The position numbers and the translations under genes were made by a program. A model generated the notes under the pieces. The model searched no databases. It was given only the letters and a program-made list of their open reading frames with translations, and was not told the origin of the DNA. Of a stretch of DNA of 64,000 nucleotides, positions 28,340 through 37,515 are shown piece by piece. The stretch is taken from assembly GCA_030538605.1 (NCBI GenBank), contig JAUNTQ010000001.1, forward strand, positions 1 to 64,000, in the 5' to 3' direction. Numbering within the stretch: the stretch's first letter is position 1; every line of letters begins with the position of its first letter. This DNA is from Pseudomonadota bacterium. Its GTDB lineage: Bacteria; Pseudomonadota; Gammaproteobacteria; Burkholderiales; Burkholderiaceae_C.

Positions 28340-29134
28340 TCAGCCCAGCACCAGCGCGTCGTCTTCCACCTCTTCTCCGCGCACTTTCTCGAACATGTGC
28401 AGCAGATCGGCCACGCCCATGCGCTGGCGTTCGCTGCCGGCGACGTCAAGCACGGCCTGGCCCTGGTGCAGCATGACGGTGCGGTCGCCCACGTCCAGCG
28501 CCTGGCGCATGCTGTGGGTGACCATCATGGTGGTGAGCTTGGCTTCGCGCACGATGCGCTCAGTCAGCTCCAGCACGAAGGCGGCGGTGCGCGGGTCGAG
28601 CGCGGCGGTGTGTTCGTCCAGCAGCAGGATGCGCGAGGGTTGCAGCGTGGCCATGAGCAGGCTGACGGCCTGGCGCTGGCCGCCGGAGAGCAGGCCGATG
28701 CGGTCGGTGAGGCGGTTTTCAAGGCCCAGGCCCAGGGTGGACAGGCGCTCGCGGAAGGCTTCGCGCATCTGCGCTTTCACTGCGCGGCTGAGGTTGCGCC
28801 GCGCACCCCGGCATTGGGCGAGCGACATGTTTTCCTCGATGGTGAGGTCTTCGCAGGTGCCGGCCATGGGGTCCTGGAACACGCGGGCCACGCGCTCGGC
28901 GCGCGTCCACACGGGCTGGCGGGTCATGTCCACGTCGTCGATGAGGATGGCGCCGCTGTCCACGCTCTGGTCGCCCGAGACGGCGTTGAGCAGCGTGGAT
29001 TTGCCCGCGCCGTTGGAGCCGATGATGGTGACGAACTGGCCGGTGGGGATGTCCACCGTCATGCCGCGCAGGGCGCGGGTTTCGATGGGTGTGCCGGGGT
29101 TGAAGGTCAGGTGCAGATCGCGTGCGCTGAGCAT
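28340..29134 (-). CDS. ABC transporter ATP-binding protein
   Basis: A 264-aa ATPase with Walker A GSNGAGKST (39-47), signature LLSGGQRQA (148-156), Walker B ILLLDEH (169-175) and switch histidine in MVTHSMRQA. The start ATG 29134 is 19 bp after the permease stop. It forms a unit with the permease and an ABC_sub_bind receptor, the TrpXYZ-like layout found for amino-acid or aromatic ligands. Confidence 0.92.
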   Translation of the reverse strand: MLSARDLHLTFNPGTPIETRALRGMTVDIPTGQFVTIIGSNGAGKSTLLNAVSGDQSVDSGAILIDDVDMTRQPVWTRAERVARVFQDPMAGTCEDLTIEENMSLAQCRGARRNLSRAVKAQMREAFRERLSTLGLGLENRLTDRIGLLSGGQRQAVSLLMATLQPSRILLLDEHTAALDPRTAAFVLELTERIVREAKLTTMMVTHSMRQALDVGDRTVMLHQGQAVLDVAGSERQRMGVADLLHMFEKVRGEEVEDDALVLG

Positions 29135-29153
29135 GGCGGGTTTCCTGTGGTGT

Positions 29154-30041
29154 TCAAGCGCGGCGCTTGGCAAGTTTGCGGCGCAGCTGCGGCACCACCA
29201 GGGCCACGGCCACGAGCACGGCGGTGATGAGGTTGAGGTCTTGCGCCTTCAGGCCGATGAATTCGCTGTTGAGCGCCAGGGCGATGAAAAAGCGGTAGAC
29301 GATGGCCCCCAGCACCACGGCCAGCGTGGCCCAGATGAGCCGGCGCGAGGGCAGGATGCCTTCGCCCACGATCACCGCCGCCAGGCCGATGACGATGGTG
29401 CCGATGCCCATGGAGATGTCGGCCCCGCCCTGGCTTTGCGCAAACAGCGCACCGGCCAGGCCCACCAGTCCGTTGGCTATGGCCATGCCCAGCACCACCA
29501 TGAGGCCGGTGTTGATGCCCTGCGCGCGCGACATGCGGGCGTTGGAGCCGGTGGCGCGGATGGCCAGGCCGCGCTCGGTGGCGAAGAACCAGTCGAGCGC
29601 CAGCTTGGCGGCGATGACGATGGCCAGCAGGATGAGCGGGCGCATCACGTAGTCGGGCACGCTGCCCGCTTGCAGCAGCATGAAGAGCGTGGGGTCGTTG
29701 ATGAGGGGCACGTTGGGGCCGCCCATGATGCGCAGGTTGATGGAGTAAAGCGCGGTCATCACCAGAATGCTGGCCAGCAGATCCATGATCTTCAGCCGCA
29801 CGTTGAGCCAGGCGGTGAGCACGCCGGCCAGCGCGCCGGCGGCCACCGCCCCGGCCATGGCGGCCCAGGCGCTGTAGCCGTGGGTGATCATGATGGCGCA
29901 GACCGCGCCGCCGAGCGGAAAGCTGCCATCCACCGTCAGATCGGGAAAGCGCAGCAGCCGGAACGAGATGAACACGCCCAGCGCCACCAGGCCGAAGATG
30001 AGGCCGATTTCAATGGCACCGAGAAAAGAGAACAGGGACAT
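29154..30041 (-). CDS. ABC transporter permease (BPD_transp_2 type)
   Basis: A 295-aa polytopic membrane protein with 8-9 hydrophobic segments. LTVDGSFPLGGAVCAIMI near residues 35-52 is typical of permeases paired with ABC_sub_bind receptors. It lies between the ATPase gene and a REP-like pair that separates it from the receptor gene. Confidence 0.9.
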   Translation of the reverse strand: MSLFSFLGAIEIGLIFGLVALGVFISFRLLRFPDLTVDGSFPLGGAVCAIMITHGYSAWAAMAGAVAAGALAGVLTAWLNVRLKIMDLLASILVMTALYSINLRIMGGPNVPLINDPTLFMLLQAGSVPDYVMRPLILLAIVIAAKLALDWFFATERGLAIRATGSNARMSRAQGINTGLMVVLGMAIANGLVGLAGALFAQSQGGADISMGIGTIVIGLAAVIVGEGILPSRRLIWATLAVVLGAIVYRFFIALALNSEFIGLKAQDLNLITAVLVAVALVVPQLRRKLAKRRA

Positions 30042-30122
30042 GGCAAGCGGCCCGCGGGCGCGGGCGAGGAGGACGGGGCAGGTGGTCTTGTCGTTTGCGC
30101 TTCAAAAAGGCCGTCTGGTGCC

Positions 30123-30196
30123 GTCATTCCCGCGCAGGCGGGAATCCAGCCGTGGCACTGGCGCAAACGCTGGATTCCCGCCTGCGCGGGAATGAC
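30123..30196. repeat. REP-like inverted pair
   Basis: GTCATTCCCGCGCAGGCGGG at the left end and its complement at the right end, separated by about 20 bp. It lies in the 231-bp gap between the ABC permease and receptor genes, where it may stabilise the receptor mRNA or reduce read-through. Confidence 0.85.
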
Positions 30197-30272
30197 AGAG
30201 TTGACCTGGGCGGGAACGACGGCGTTGGCCGGCGCGGCCATGACCGCGCCGGATGACGACGCGAGTTGGGCT

Positions 30273-31250
30273 TTACTTGACGACGTGCTTGGCCGAGCCG
30301 ATGAGCGCGTCCGACAGCTTCACGCCCTGGCGCTCGGCGGCGCGGGGGTTGACGTGCAGCTCCAGCTTGGCGGCGCGCTCGGGCGCGATGCTGCCGGGGG
30401 CCTCGCCCTTGAGGATGCGCACCACCATGCGGCCGGTCTGCTCGCCCAGGTCGCCGTAGTCGATGCCCAAAGCGGCAATGGCGCCGCGCTTGACGCTGTC
30501 GGTGTCGGAGGCGACCAGCGGGATCTTGGCTTCCTGGCCCACTTTCACCAGCGCTTCGTAGGCGGAGACGACGTTGTTGTCGGTGTTGGTGTAGATCACG
30601 TCCACCTTGCCCACCAGACTGCGCGCGGCGCTGCCCACGTCGACCGAGCGCGGGGCGGCGGCTTCGACCAGCGTCATGCCCAGCTTGGGCAGCATCTCTT
30701 GCAGCGCCTTGACGACGACGACCGAGTTGGCCTCGCCCGGGTTGTAGACCATGCCCACGCGCTTGGCACTCGGCACCACCTGGCGCAGCAGGTCCATCTG
30801 CTGGTCCAGCGCCAGCATGTCGGACACGCCGGTGACGTTGGTGCCCGATGCCTGCCAGCTGGGCACCAGCTTGGCGGCCACGGGGTCGGTCACGGCGGCG
30901 AAGACCACGGGCACGTTGCGCGTGGCGGCCACCACGGCCTGGGCCGAGGGGGTGGCGATGGCGACGATGGCGTCGGGCTTGTCGCCGACGAACTTGCGCG
31001 CGATCTGCGCGGCGGTGCCGGTGTTGCCCTGCGCGCTCTGGTATTGCCAGCGCAGATTCTTGCCGACTTCAAAGCCGGCCGCCTGCAGCGCGGACTGCAC
31101 GCCGTCGCGCACCGCGTCCAGCGCGGGGTGCTCGACGATGGCGGTGACGGCCACCGATTTGTTGGCCTGCGCAAGGGCCAAACCGGGCAGGGCGACGGCG
31201 CTGGCCAGCAGCAGGGTGCCGAAAACGCGGCGGTGCAGGGTAGGGGTCAT
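30273..31250 (-). CDS. ABC transporter substrate-binding protein (ABC_sub_bind, TrpX-like)
   Basis: Periplasmic receptor of 325 aa with a Sec signal peptide (residues 1-27, ending LPGLALAQA). Motifs of the family include AIVEHPALDAVRDGV, VVFAAVTDPVAAKLV and VGMVYNPGEANS. The family binds tryptophan, tyrosine or other small ligands; the ligand here is unknown. First gene of the importer unit. Confidence 0.9.
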   Translation of the reverse strand: MTPTLHRRVFGTLLLASAVALPGLALAQANKSVAVTAIVEHPALDAVRDGVQSALQAAGFEVGKNLRWQYQSAQGNTGTAAQIARKFVGDKPDAIVAIATPSAQAVVAATRNVPVVFAAVTDPVAAKLVPSWQASGTNVTGVSDMLALDQQMDLLRQVVPSAKRVGMVYNPGEANSVVVVKALQEMLPKLGMTLVEAAAPRSVDVGSAARSLVGKVDVIYTNTDNNVVSAYEALVKVGQEAKIPLVASDTDSVKRGAIAALGIDYGDLGEQTGRMVVRILKGEAPGSIAPERAAKLELHVNPRAAERQGVKLSDALIGSAKHVVK

Positions 31251-31339
31251 GGAGCGGATCTCCTGAGAAAACGTGGTTTGAGGTGCGGCGATTCTGGCGA
31301 CAAACGTGAAAAAGAAAACCGGGCAAGCCCCAATAACAA

Positions 31340-31362
31340 GCGCCCGCCGGTCTGGCGGGCGC
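31340..31362 (-). terminator. GC-rich hairpin after the ETF-QO gene
   Basis: A perfect 9-bp stem GCGCCCGCC/GGCGGGCGC with a 5-nt loop, about 18 bp after the ETF-QO stop. Only a weak T-rich stretch follows on the minus strand (TTGTTATT). Confidence 0.45.
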
Positions 31363-31380
31363 TGGCATGTTCCGCGGCGA

Positions 31381-33081
31381 TCACATGCCCGAGTAGTTCG
31401 GCCCGCCGCCGCCTTCGGGCGTGACCCAGACGATGTTCTGCGTGGGGTCCTTGATGTCGCAGGTCTTGCAGTGCACGCAGTTCTGCGCGTTGATCTGCAG
31501 GCGCTGGGCGTTGCCGCCTTGCGCTTCGTCCGGCACGAACTCGTACACGGCGGCAGGGCAGTAGCGCGCTTCCGGCCCGGCGTATTTCGCCAGGTTGACC
31601 TGCACGGGCACGCTGGGGTCTTTCAGCGTGAGGTGGGCGGGCTGGTTTTCTTCGTGGTTGGTGTTGCTGATGAACACGCTGCTCAAGCGGTCGAAGGTCA
31701 GCTTGCCATCGGGCCTGGGGTAGGCGATGGGCTGGCTGTCGGCGGCGGGTTTGAGCAGCGCGTAGTCGGGTTCGTGGCGGTGCAGCGTCCAGGGGGCGTG
31801 GCCGCGCAGCACTTTCTGCTCCAGGCCGTTCATCAGGGTGCCGGTCGTGAGGCCCTTCTTGAACCAGTTCTTGAAGTTGCGGTCCTTGTGCAGCTCGGTG
31901 GCCAGCCAGCTGTTGTTGAAGGCGTCGGGGTAGGCGCTCAGCTCGTCGTGCTGGCGGCCGGCTGTGACGGCGTCGAAGGCTGCTTCACCGGCGAGCGAGC
32001 CGGTCTTGATGGCGGCGTGGCTGCCCTTGATGCGGCTGACGTTGAGATAACCCGCCTCGCAGCCGACCAGCGCGCCGCCCGGAAACACCGTCTTGGGCAG
32101 CGACAGGATGCCGCCGGCGGTGATGGCGCGCGCGCCGTAGCTCACGCGCTTGGCGTTCACTGCCCCAGCGTCGTCGGTGAAGTACCACTTGATGCGCGGG
32201 TGCGTCTTCCAGCGCTGGAACTCCTCGAACGGGCTCATGTAGGGGTTGGCGTAGCCCAGGCCCACCACGTAGCCGCAGAAGACCTGGTTGTTCTCGGCGT
32301 GGTAGAGGAAAGCGCCGCCATAGGTCTGCTCGTCCATCGGCCAGCCGGCGGTGTGCAGCACGAGGCCGGGGGTGTGGCGGCTGGGGTCGATCTCCCACAG
32401 CTCCTTGATGCCGATGGCGTAGCTTTGCGGGTCGCTGTCCTTGTCGAGCTTGTAGTGCGCGATGAGCTGGCGGCCCAGGTGGCCGCGCGCGCCTTCGGCA
32501 AAGATGGTGTATTTGCCCAGCAGCTCCATGCCGAGCTGAAAGCTGTCGGTGGGCTGGCCGTCCTTGCCCACGCCCATATTGCCGGTGGCCACGCCGCGCA
32601 CGCTGCCGTCTTCGTTGTAGAGCACTTCGGCGGCGGCAAAGCCGGGGAAGATTTCCACGCCCAGCTCTTCGGCCTGCGCGGCCAGCCAGCGCACCACGTT
32701 GCCTAAGCTGACGATGTAGTTGCCGTGGTTGTCGGCAAAGGGCGGCAGCATGATGTTGGGGATGCGCATGCCGCCGGTTTCGCTCAGCATGACGTAGCCG
32801 TCGTCGGTCACGGGCTGGTTCAGCGGCGCGCCGCGGGCCTTCCAGTCGGGGATCAGCTCGGTGAGTGCGCGCGGGTCCATCACCGCGCCGGAGAGGATGT
32901 GCGCGCCCGGCTCGGAGCCTTTTTCAAGCACCACCACCGACACGTCCTGCGCTTTTTCAGCCGCCAGCTGCTTGATGCGGATGGCCGCCGCCAGACCGGC
33001 CGGGCCGGCGCCGACGATGACCACGTCGTATTCCATGGTTTCGCGCGGGCCGTATTGGGCGAGGATTTCTTCAGGTGTCAT
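31381..33081 (-). CDS. Electron transfer flavoprotein-ubiquinone oxidoreductase
   Basis: Membrane-associated FAD and [4Fe-4S] protein of 566 aa that passes electrons from reduced ETF to ubiquinone. FAD motif VVIVGAGPAGLAAAIRIK is near residue 20. The cluster ligands are Cys508 (CPAAVYEF), Cys535, Cys538 and Cys541 (NCVHCKTCDIKDP). ATG 33081 gives MTPEEILAQYGPRETME; the longer frame extends into the divergent control region. It would collect electrons from acyl-CoA dehydrogenases such as the one at 3.5 kb. No ETF genes are in this window. Confidence 0.95.
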   Translation of the reverse strand: MTPEEILAQYGPRETMEYDVVIVGAGPAGLAAAIRIKQLAAEKAQDVSVVVLEKGSEPGAHILSGAVMDPRALTELIPDWKARGAPLNQPVTDDGYVMLSETGGMRIPNIMLPPFADNHGNYIVSLGNVVRWLAAQAEELGVEIFPGFAAAEVLYNEDGSVRGVATGNMGVGKDGQPTDSFQLGMELLGKYTIFAEGARGHLGRQLIAHYKLDKDSDPQSYAIGIKELWEIDPSRHTPGLVLHTAGWPMDEQTYGGAFLYHAENNQVFCGYVVGLGYANPYMSPFEEFQRWKTHPRIKWYFTDDAGAVNAKRVSYGARAITAGGILSLPKTVFPGGALVGCEAGYLNVSRIKGSHAAIKTGSLAGEAAFDAVTAGRQHDELSAYPDAFNNSWLATELHKDRNFKNWFKKGLTTGTLMNGLEQKVLRGHAPWTLHRHEPDYALLKPAADSQPIAYPRPDGKLTFDRLSSVFISNTNHEENQPAHLTLKDPSVPVQVNLAKYAGPEARYCPAAVYEFVPDEAQGGNAQRLQINAQNCVHCKTCDIKDPTQNIVWVTPEGGGGPNYSGM

Positions 33082-33284
33082 GGCGTGTCTCGTCGTGGGC
33101 TGTGTATGAATCAAGGCGTTGATTGATTCTATGCGGCGTGTACGCGCGGGCGACAGCGTGCGCCTTGCGCGGCGAGGCGCCTGTGCTTCAATCGAACGCG
33201 CATCGGCAGCGCGTGGCTGCCGGCCTTTTTTTGACACGCATGACACGCGCGAGCGCGCATGCCATCTCCCACAGGAAGATACCC

Positions 33285-34067
33285 ATGACCTACGCAATCG
33301 ACCTCTCCGGCCGCGTGGCCTTCGTCACCGGCGCATCCAGCGGCCTGGGCGCGCACTTTGCCCGCACGCTGGCCAAGGCGGGCGCCGGCGTGGTGCTGGC
33401 CAGCCGCCGCATCGAAAAACTGAAAGACCTGCGCGCGCGCATCGAAGGCGAGGGCGGCGACGCGCACGTGGTCGAGTGCGACGTGACCGACGTGCAGTCC
33501 ATCAAGGGCGCTGTGGCGCACGCCGAGACCGAGATGGGCTCCATCGACATCCTGGTCAACAACTCGGGCGTCAGCACCACGCAGCGCATCCAGGACGTGA
33601 CGGAGGAGGACTACGACTTCATCATGGGCACCAACACGCGCGGCGCCTTCTTCGTGGCGCAGGAGGTGGCCAAGCGCATGATCGCGCGCGCCAAGGGCGC
33701 TGCGCCCGGCAGCTTCACCGGCGGGCGCATCATCAACATCGCCAGCATGGCGGGGCTGAAGGTGCTGCCGCAGATCGGCGTGTACTGCATGAGCAAGGCC
33801 GCCGTGGTGCAGATGACCAAGGCCATGGCGCTGGAGTGGGGGCGCTTTGGCATCAACGTCAACGCCATCTGCCCCGGCTACATCGACACCGAGATCAACC
33901 ACCACCACTGGCAGACCGAGGGCGGCCAGAAGCTCATCGCCATGCTGCCGCGCAAGCGCGTGGGCGAGCCCAAAGACCTGGACGCGGTGCTGATGATGCT
34001 GGCCAGCGACCAGAGCCACTTCGTCAACGGCGCGGTGATCGCGGCGGACGACGGGTTTGCCGTGTGA
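33285..34067 (+). CDS. SDR-family NAD(P)-dependent oxidoreductase
   Basis: A 260-aa classical short-chain dehydrogenase: cofactor motif TGASSGLG (15-22), NNSG (92-95), catalytic Ser154, Tyr167 and Lys171 (YCMSK). Homologues are often annotated as 3-oxoacyl-ACP reductase or 3-hydroxyacyl-CoA dehydrogenase. ATG 33285 follows AGGAAG by 7 bp. It is followed after 13 bp by an acyl-CoA thioesterase and is divergent from ETF-QO, so a fatty-acyl role is plausible. Confidence 0.9.
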   Translation: MTYAIDLSGRVAFVTGASSGLGAHFARTLAKAGAGVVLASRRIEKLKDLRARIEGEGGDAHVVECDVTDVQSIKGAVAHAETEMGSIDILVNNSGVSTTQRIQDVTEEDYDFIMGTNTRGAFFVAQEVAKRMIARAKGAAPGSFTGGRIINIASMAGLKVLPQIGVYCMSKAAVVQMTKAMALEWGRFGINVNAICPGYIDTEINHHHWQTEGGQKLIAMLPRKRVGEPKDLDAVLMMLASDQSHFVNGAVIAADDGFAV

Positions 34068-34080
34068 CCAGGGCCTGCCA

Positions 34081-34500
34081 ATGAAGATCGACATTCCCGC
34101 GCAGAAAAAGCTGGTGTACGAAACCCGTATCCCCGTGCGCTGGGGCGACATGGACGCGATGGGCCACCTGAACAACACCGTGTACTTCCGCTACATGGAA
34201 ACGGCGCGCATCGACTGGTTTCGCAGCATCGGGCTGATGCCCGACCCGAAGGGCGAGGGGCCGGTGATCGTCAACGCCTTCTGCAACTTCTATCGGCAGT
34301 TCGAATACCCCGACGAGGTGCTGCTGAAGATGTACGTCAGCGACCCCGCACGCACCACCTTTGAAAGCTGGGCGACGATGGAAAAAGCGTCGCAACCCGG
34401 CGTGGTGTGCGCAGCGGGCGGGGCGACCACCATCTGGGTGAACTTTCCGGCACAGAAAGCGGTGAGTCTGCCGGACTGGGTGCGTGAGGCGGTGAGTTGA
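34081..34500 (+). CDS. Acyl-CoA thioesterase (4HBT hotdog fold)
   Basis: A 139-aa single-hotdog thioesterase with the 4-hydroxybenzoyl-CoA-type motif RWGDMDAMGHLNNTVYFRYM, whose aspartate is catalytic. Probably co-transcribed with the preceding SDR gene. The acyl-CoA substrate is unknown. The following 78-bp palindrome may end transcription. Confidence 0.9.
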   Translation: MKIDIPAQKKLVYETRIPVRWGDMDAMGHLNNTVYFRYMETARIDWFRSIGLMPDPKGEGPVIVNAFCNFYRQFEYPDEVLLKMYVSDPARTTFESWATMEKASQPGVVCAAGGATTIWVNFPAQKAVSLPDWVREAVS

Positions 34501-34528
34501 GCGGCAAGCGGGAGAATCATAAAAAGAG

Positions 34529-34606
34529 GAGCTGCTTGCGTACTTTATAAAACGTTTTCAGGTATTTATGTATATGAATGTTTTTTATAACGTACGCAAG
34601 CAGCTC
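34529..34606. repeat. 78-bp palindrome, copy 3 (GAGCT/AGCTC ends)
   Basis: GAGCTGCTTGCGTAC and GTACGCAAGCAGCTC are perfect arms; an A5 run precedes and T6 follows. It lies between the convergent ends of the thioesterase and glycosyltransferase genes, an ideal site for a bidirectional terminator. Confidence 0.92.
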
Positions 34607-34641
34607 ATTTTTTATCAAACCTTGTGCGCACTCGGCAATGC

Positions 34642-35682
34642 CTAAGCGCTGGCAGCGCCCGGCGCGTGGGCCGCATGTGCGCTGGCAATGGGCACCAGCG
34701 CCTGCTCGAACTGCCGCGTGGCCGTGGGCCAGTTGAACTGCTCGGCGTGGCCGCGCACGGCTTCGCGGTTCTTGCCCAGCGCGGCCATGCAGGCGGCGCG
34801 CAGGTCGTCGTCGAGTGCGCCGCCGGGCGAGTCGCGGCCCACCACGTCGATGGGGCCGGGCACGGGGTAGGCGGCCACGGGCGTGCCGCAGGCCATGGCT
34901 TCGACCATCACCAGCCCGAAGGTGTCGGTCACGCTGGGGAACACCATCACGTCGGCGCTGCGGTAGACCTGCGCCAGCGCATCGCCATCCAGCACGCCGA
35001 ACCAGCGCACGTGGGGGTATTGCGCCTTCAGTCTGGCTTCTTCCGGCCCCGTGCCGGCCACCCACTTTTCGCCCGGTAGATCCAGCGCCAGAAACTTGTG
35101 CACCTGCTTTTCCACCGCCAGGCGGCCCACGTACAGAAACACCGGCGATGCATCGCGCGACAGCCGCTCGCCCGCAGGCGAAAAGGCTTGCAGGTTGACC
35201 CCGCGCGACCACAGCCGCGCCTGCGTGAAGCCGCGCGCGCGCAAGTCGTCCACGATGGCGGGCGTGGGTGCCAGCGTGGCGCGCGCCGCGTTGTGAAACT
35301 TGCGCAGCAGCGCATAGCTGATGCCCACTGGCAGGCGAAAGCGGGCGTGCACGTATTCGGGAAAGCGGCTGTGATACGCCGTGGTGAAGGGCCAGCCGCG
35401 CTGCAAGGCGACGGCGCGCGCGGTCCAGCCCAGCGGCCCTTCGGTGGCGATGTGCAGGCAGTCGGGCGCGATGCGGTCGATGTGCCGCGCGACCGCGCCG
35501 CGCGTGGCCAGCGCCAGCGAAATCTCGGGGTAGGTGGGGCAGGGGAAAGACTTGAAGTCAAGCGGCGAGAGAATGTGCGTGCGGTGGCCCATCTCCTGCA
35601 AGTGGCGCGTGGTCATCTTCAGTGTGCGCACCACGCCGTTGACTTGTGGCTCCCACGCATCGGTAACGATCAGAATGTTCAT
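34642..35682 (-). CDS. Glycosyltransferase family 1 (GT4-like)
   Basis: A 346-aa GT-B glycosyltransferase with an N-terminal Glyco_transf_4 domain (NILIVTDAWEPQVNGVVRTL) and a C-terminal domain with FVGRLAVEKQV-like sequence and the nucleotide-sugar motif FPSVTDTFGLVMVEAMACG. Homologues are annotated as alpha-mannosyltransferase or as glycolipid synthases. ATG 35682 overlaps the stop of the transporter gene upstream and has AAAGGAG 5 bp before it, so the two are coupled. Confidence 0.9.
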   Translation of the reverse strand: MNILIVTDAWEPQVNGVVRTLKMTTRHLQEMGHRTHILSPLDFKSFPCPTYPEISLALATRGAVARHIDRIAPDCLHIATEGPLGWTARAVALQRGWPFTTAYHSRFPEYVHARFRLPVGISYALLRKFHNAARATLAPTPAIVDDLRARGFTQARLWSRGVNLQAFSPAGERLSRDASPVFLYVGRLAVEKQVHKFLALDLPGEKWVAGTGPEEARLKAQYPHVRWFGVLDGDALAQVYRSADVMVFPSVTDTFGLVMVEAMACGTPVAAYPVPGPIDVVGRDSPGGALDDDLRAACMAALGKNREAVRGHAEQFNWPTATRQFEQALVPIASAHAAHAPGAASA

Positions 35683-36938
35683 ACTTGCTCCTTTGTCCAT
35701 AGCATTCCCCGGCTGGCGCGTCTGCGCAGGCGCAGCATCACCAGCATGATTCCCACGGCCACCGCCATGCCCAGCAGCAGCGCCAGCCGCTCAAGCGGCC
35801 AGCCCACCGCTTGCAGCCCGGCGTAGGCACCCAGCATGGCCAGCACGGCCAGGTTTTCGTTGAAGTTCTGCACGGCGATCGACTCGCCGCTGCCCAAAAG
35901 GCGCTGGCCCCGGTGTTGCAGCAGCGCGTTCATCGGCACCACGAAAAAGCCCGCCAGCGCGCCCACGGCGGCCAACAGCGGCGCGGCCAGCGCCACGCTG
36001 CCCACCAGCGCGATCAGCGGCACCGCCAGGCCCATGGCCACGCCGATGGGCAGCACGCGCGGCGCCTGCCCGAGCGCAATGCAGCGCCCGGCGGCCAGCG
36101 CGCCCAGGCCGATGCCCACGGCCACCACGCCTTGCAGATACGCCGCCTGCGACAGGCTCAAGCCCAGCCGCTGCTGCGCCCAGGCCAGCACCAGAAATTG
36201 CAGCGTCGCGCCCGCGCCCCAGAACAAGGTGGTGACGCCCAGCGATGCGCCGCCCAGCGCGTCGCGCCACAGCGTGCGCTGCGCGCGCGCAAAGCGGCGC
36301 AGCAACCCGGACGGGTGCCGGGGCAGCGCACGGCGCTCGGCCACACTGACGGCGGGGCGGGGAATGCGCAGATTGAGTGCGCCCGCCAGCACATACAGCA
36401 CCAGCACCACGCCCAGCGCCAGCAGCAGCACGCCGCTCACCGGCAGCGCCGTGGCCGCCGCAGACGTGCCCAGCGCCTGCATCAGCGTCGGCCCCACCAG
36501 CAGCCCGCCCAGCACCGTGCCCAAAATGATGGCACCCACGGTGCTTACCTCCAGCCAGCCATTGGCGCGCACCAGCTCGCTGGGTGGTGCCAGCTCCACC
36601 ACCAGGCCGTATTTGGCGGGCGAATACACCGCCGCGCCCACGCCCGCCAGCGCGTAGGCGGCCAGCGGCTCCAGCCCCAGCAGCATGGCGGCGCAGCCCG
36701 CGCCCTTGAGCGCATTGGCCGCCAGCATCACGCGCGCCTTGGGCCAGCGGTCGGCCAGCGCGCCCACCACGGGGGCCAGCATCACATAAGCCAGCGTGAA
36801 CACGCCCTTGAGTAGCGGGGCCATCCACGGCTTGTCGCCCAGCTCGGCCAGGCGCGCAATGGCCACGATCAGCAGCGCGCTGTCGGCCAGGCCCGACACG
36901 AACTGCGCCGCGATCAGAAAAGCGATGCCACGGCTCAC
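35679..36938 (-). CDS. lplT: MFS transporter, LplT-type lysophospholipid transporter
   Basis: A 419-aa major-facilitator protein with about 12 membrane segments. LTAYVMLAP-like and GAAVYSPAKYGLVVELAPPS segments are typical of LplT, which flips lysophospholipids inward. A GTG at 36938 gives the usual N-terminus SRGIAFLIAAQF. Unlike E. coli there is no adjacent aas acyltransferase; the coupled partner is a glycosyltransferase. The alternative is another MFS flippase or drug exporter. Confidence 0.82.
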   Translation of the reverse strand: MSRGIAFLIAAQFVSGLADSALLIVAIARLAELGDKPWMAPLLKGVFTLAYVMLAPVVGALADRWPKARVMLAANALKGAGCAAMLLGLEPLAAYALAGVGAAVYSPAKYGLVVELAPPSELVRANGWLEVSTVGAIILGTVLGGLLVGPTLMQALGTSAAATALPVSGVLLLALGVVLVLYVLAGALNLRIPRPAVSVAERRALPRHPSGLLRRFARAQRTLWRDALGGASLGVTTLFWGAGATLQFLVLAWAQQRLGLSLSQAAYLQGVVAVGIGLGALAAGRCIALGQAPRVLPIGVAMGLAVPLIALVGSVALAAPLLAAVGALAGFFVVPMNALLQHRGQRLLGSGESIAVQNFNENLAVLAMLGAYAGLQAVGWPLERLALLLGMAVAVGIMLVMLRLRRRASRGMLWTKEQV

Positions 36939-37116
36939 GATGACATGTCCGGGCAGGGGCAGGCGCGCATGTGGCGATTGAAAGTCAGCCGTGTGAACAG
37001 GGCATGACGGTGCGGCGCATATGCACATGCCGCTGGCGCATAAGCGGCTGCCTAGAATCCGCCGCTTTGCCGGGCCTGCCGCGGCCCGCATGCCTTTTTC
37101 AACCCGCGAGACCCCC

Positions 37117-37515
37117 ATGAAATCCGCACTTTTGCCCCACCCACCGGCGCGGCCGTGGCGCGTCGGCGCTGCGCTGCTGCTGGCGCTGACGGCTGCCGCC
37201 TGCACCGCGCCCGCCCCGCAGGCCACGCCTGCTTCCGCACCGACATCCGCACCTGTGGCATCCACAGCGGTTCAGTTGAGCGACGTGTCCATGCTGGCCG
37301 CCACCTGCGTCAACTGCCACGGCCCCGCCGGGCACGCGCCGGGCGGCATTCCGCCGCTCTACGGCGCAAGCGCCGAGCGCCTGACCGAGCGCATGCGCGA
37401 CTTCAAGGCCGGCCAGGCGCACGACGCCACCGTGATGACGCGGCTGATGAAGGGCTATGACGACGCGCAAATCGTCGCGCTGGCGCAATGGTTCAGCAAA
37501 GGAGGCAAGCCATGA
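37117..37515 (+). CDS. Small c-type cytochrome, putative FCSD electron acceptor
   Basis: A 132-aa exported monohaem cytochrome: signal segment to about residue 28 (ALLLALTAAAC, possibly a lipoprotein), an Ala/Pro/Thr linker, then haem motif CVNCH (Cys64, Cys67, His68) and a possible Met ligand in TRLMKGYDD. The stop overlaps the start of the FCSD-like flavoprotein gene, so the two are probably one sulfide dehydrogenase (cytochrome plus flavoprotein). Similar to FccA/SoxE-type single-haem subunits. Confidence 0.85.
   Translation: MKSALLPHPPARPWRVGAALLLALTAAACTAPAPQATPASAPTSAPVASTAVQLSDVSMLAATCVNCHGPAGHAPGGIPPLYGASAERLTERMRDFKAGQAHDATVMTRLMKGYDDAQIVALAQWFSKGGKP

Noticed and set aside
28320..31424. 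A 1034-codon plus-strand open frame
   Set aside because: It is antisense to three clear ABC transporter genes and its translation is low-complexity Arg/Ala/His-rich sequence typical of GC-rich shadow frames.
33123..33285. Longer N-terminus of the SDR protein
   Set aside because: The extra 54 residues precede the normal SDR start and the ATG at 33285 has a ribosome site.
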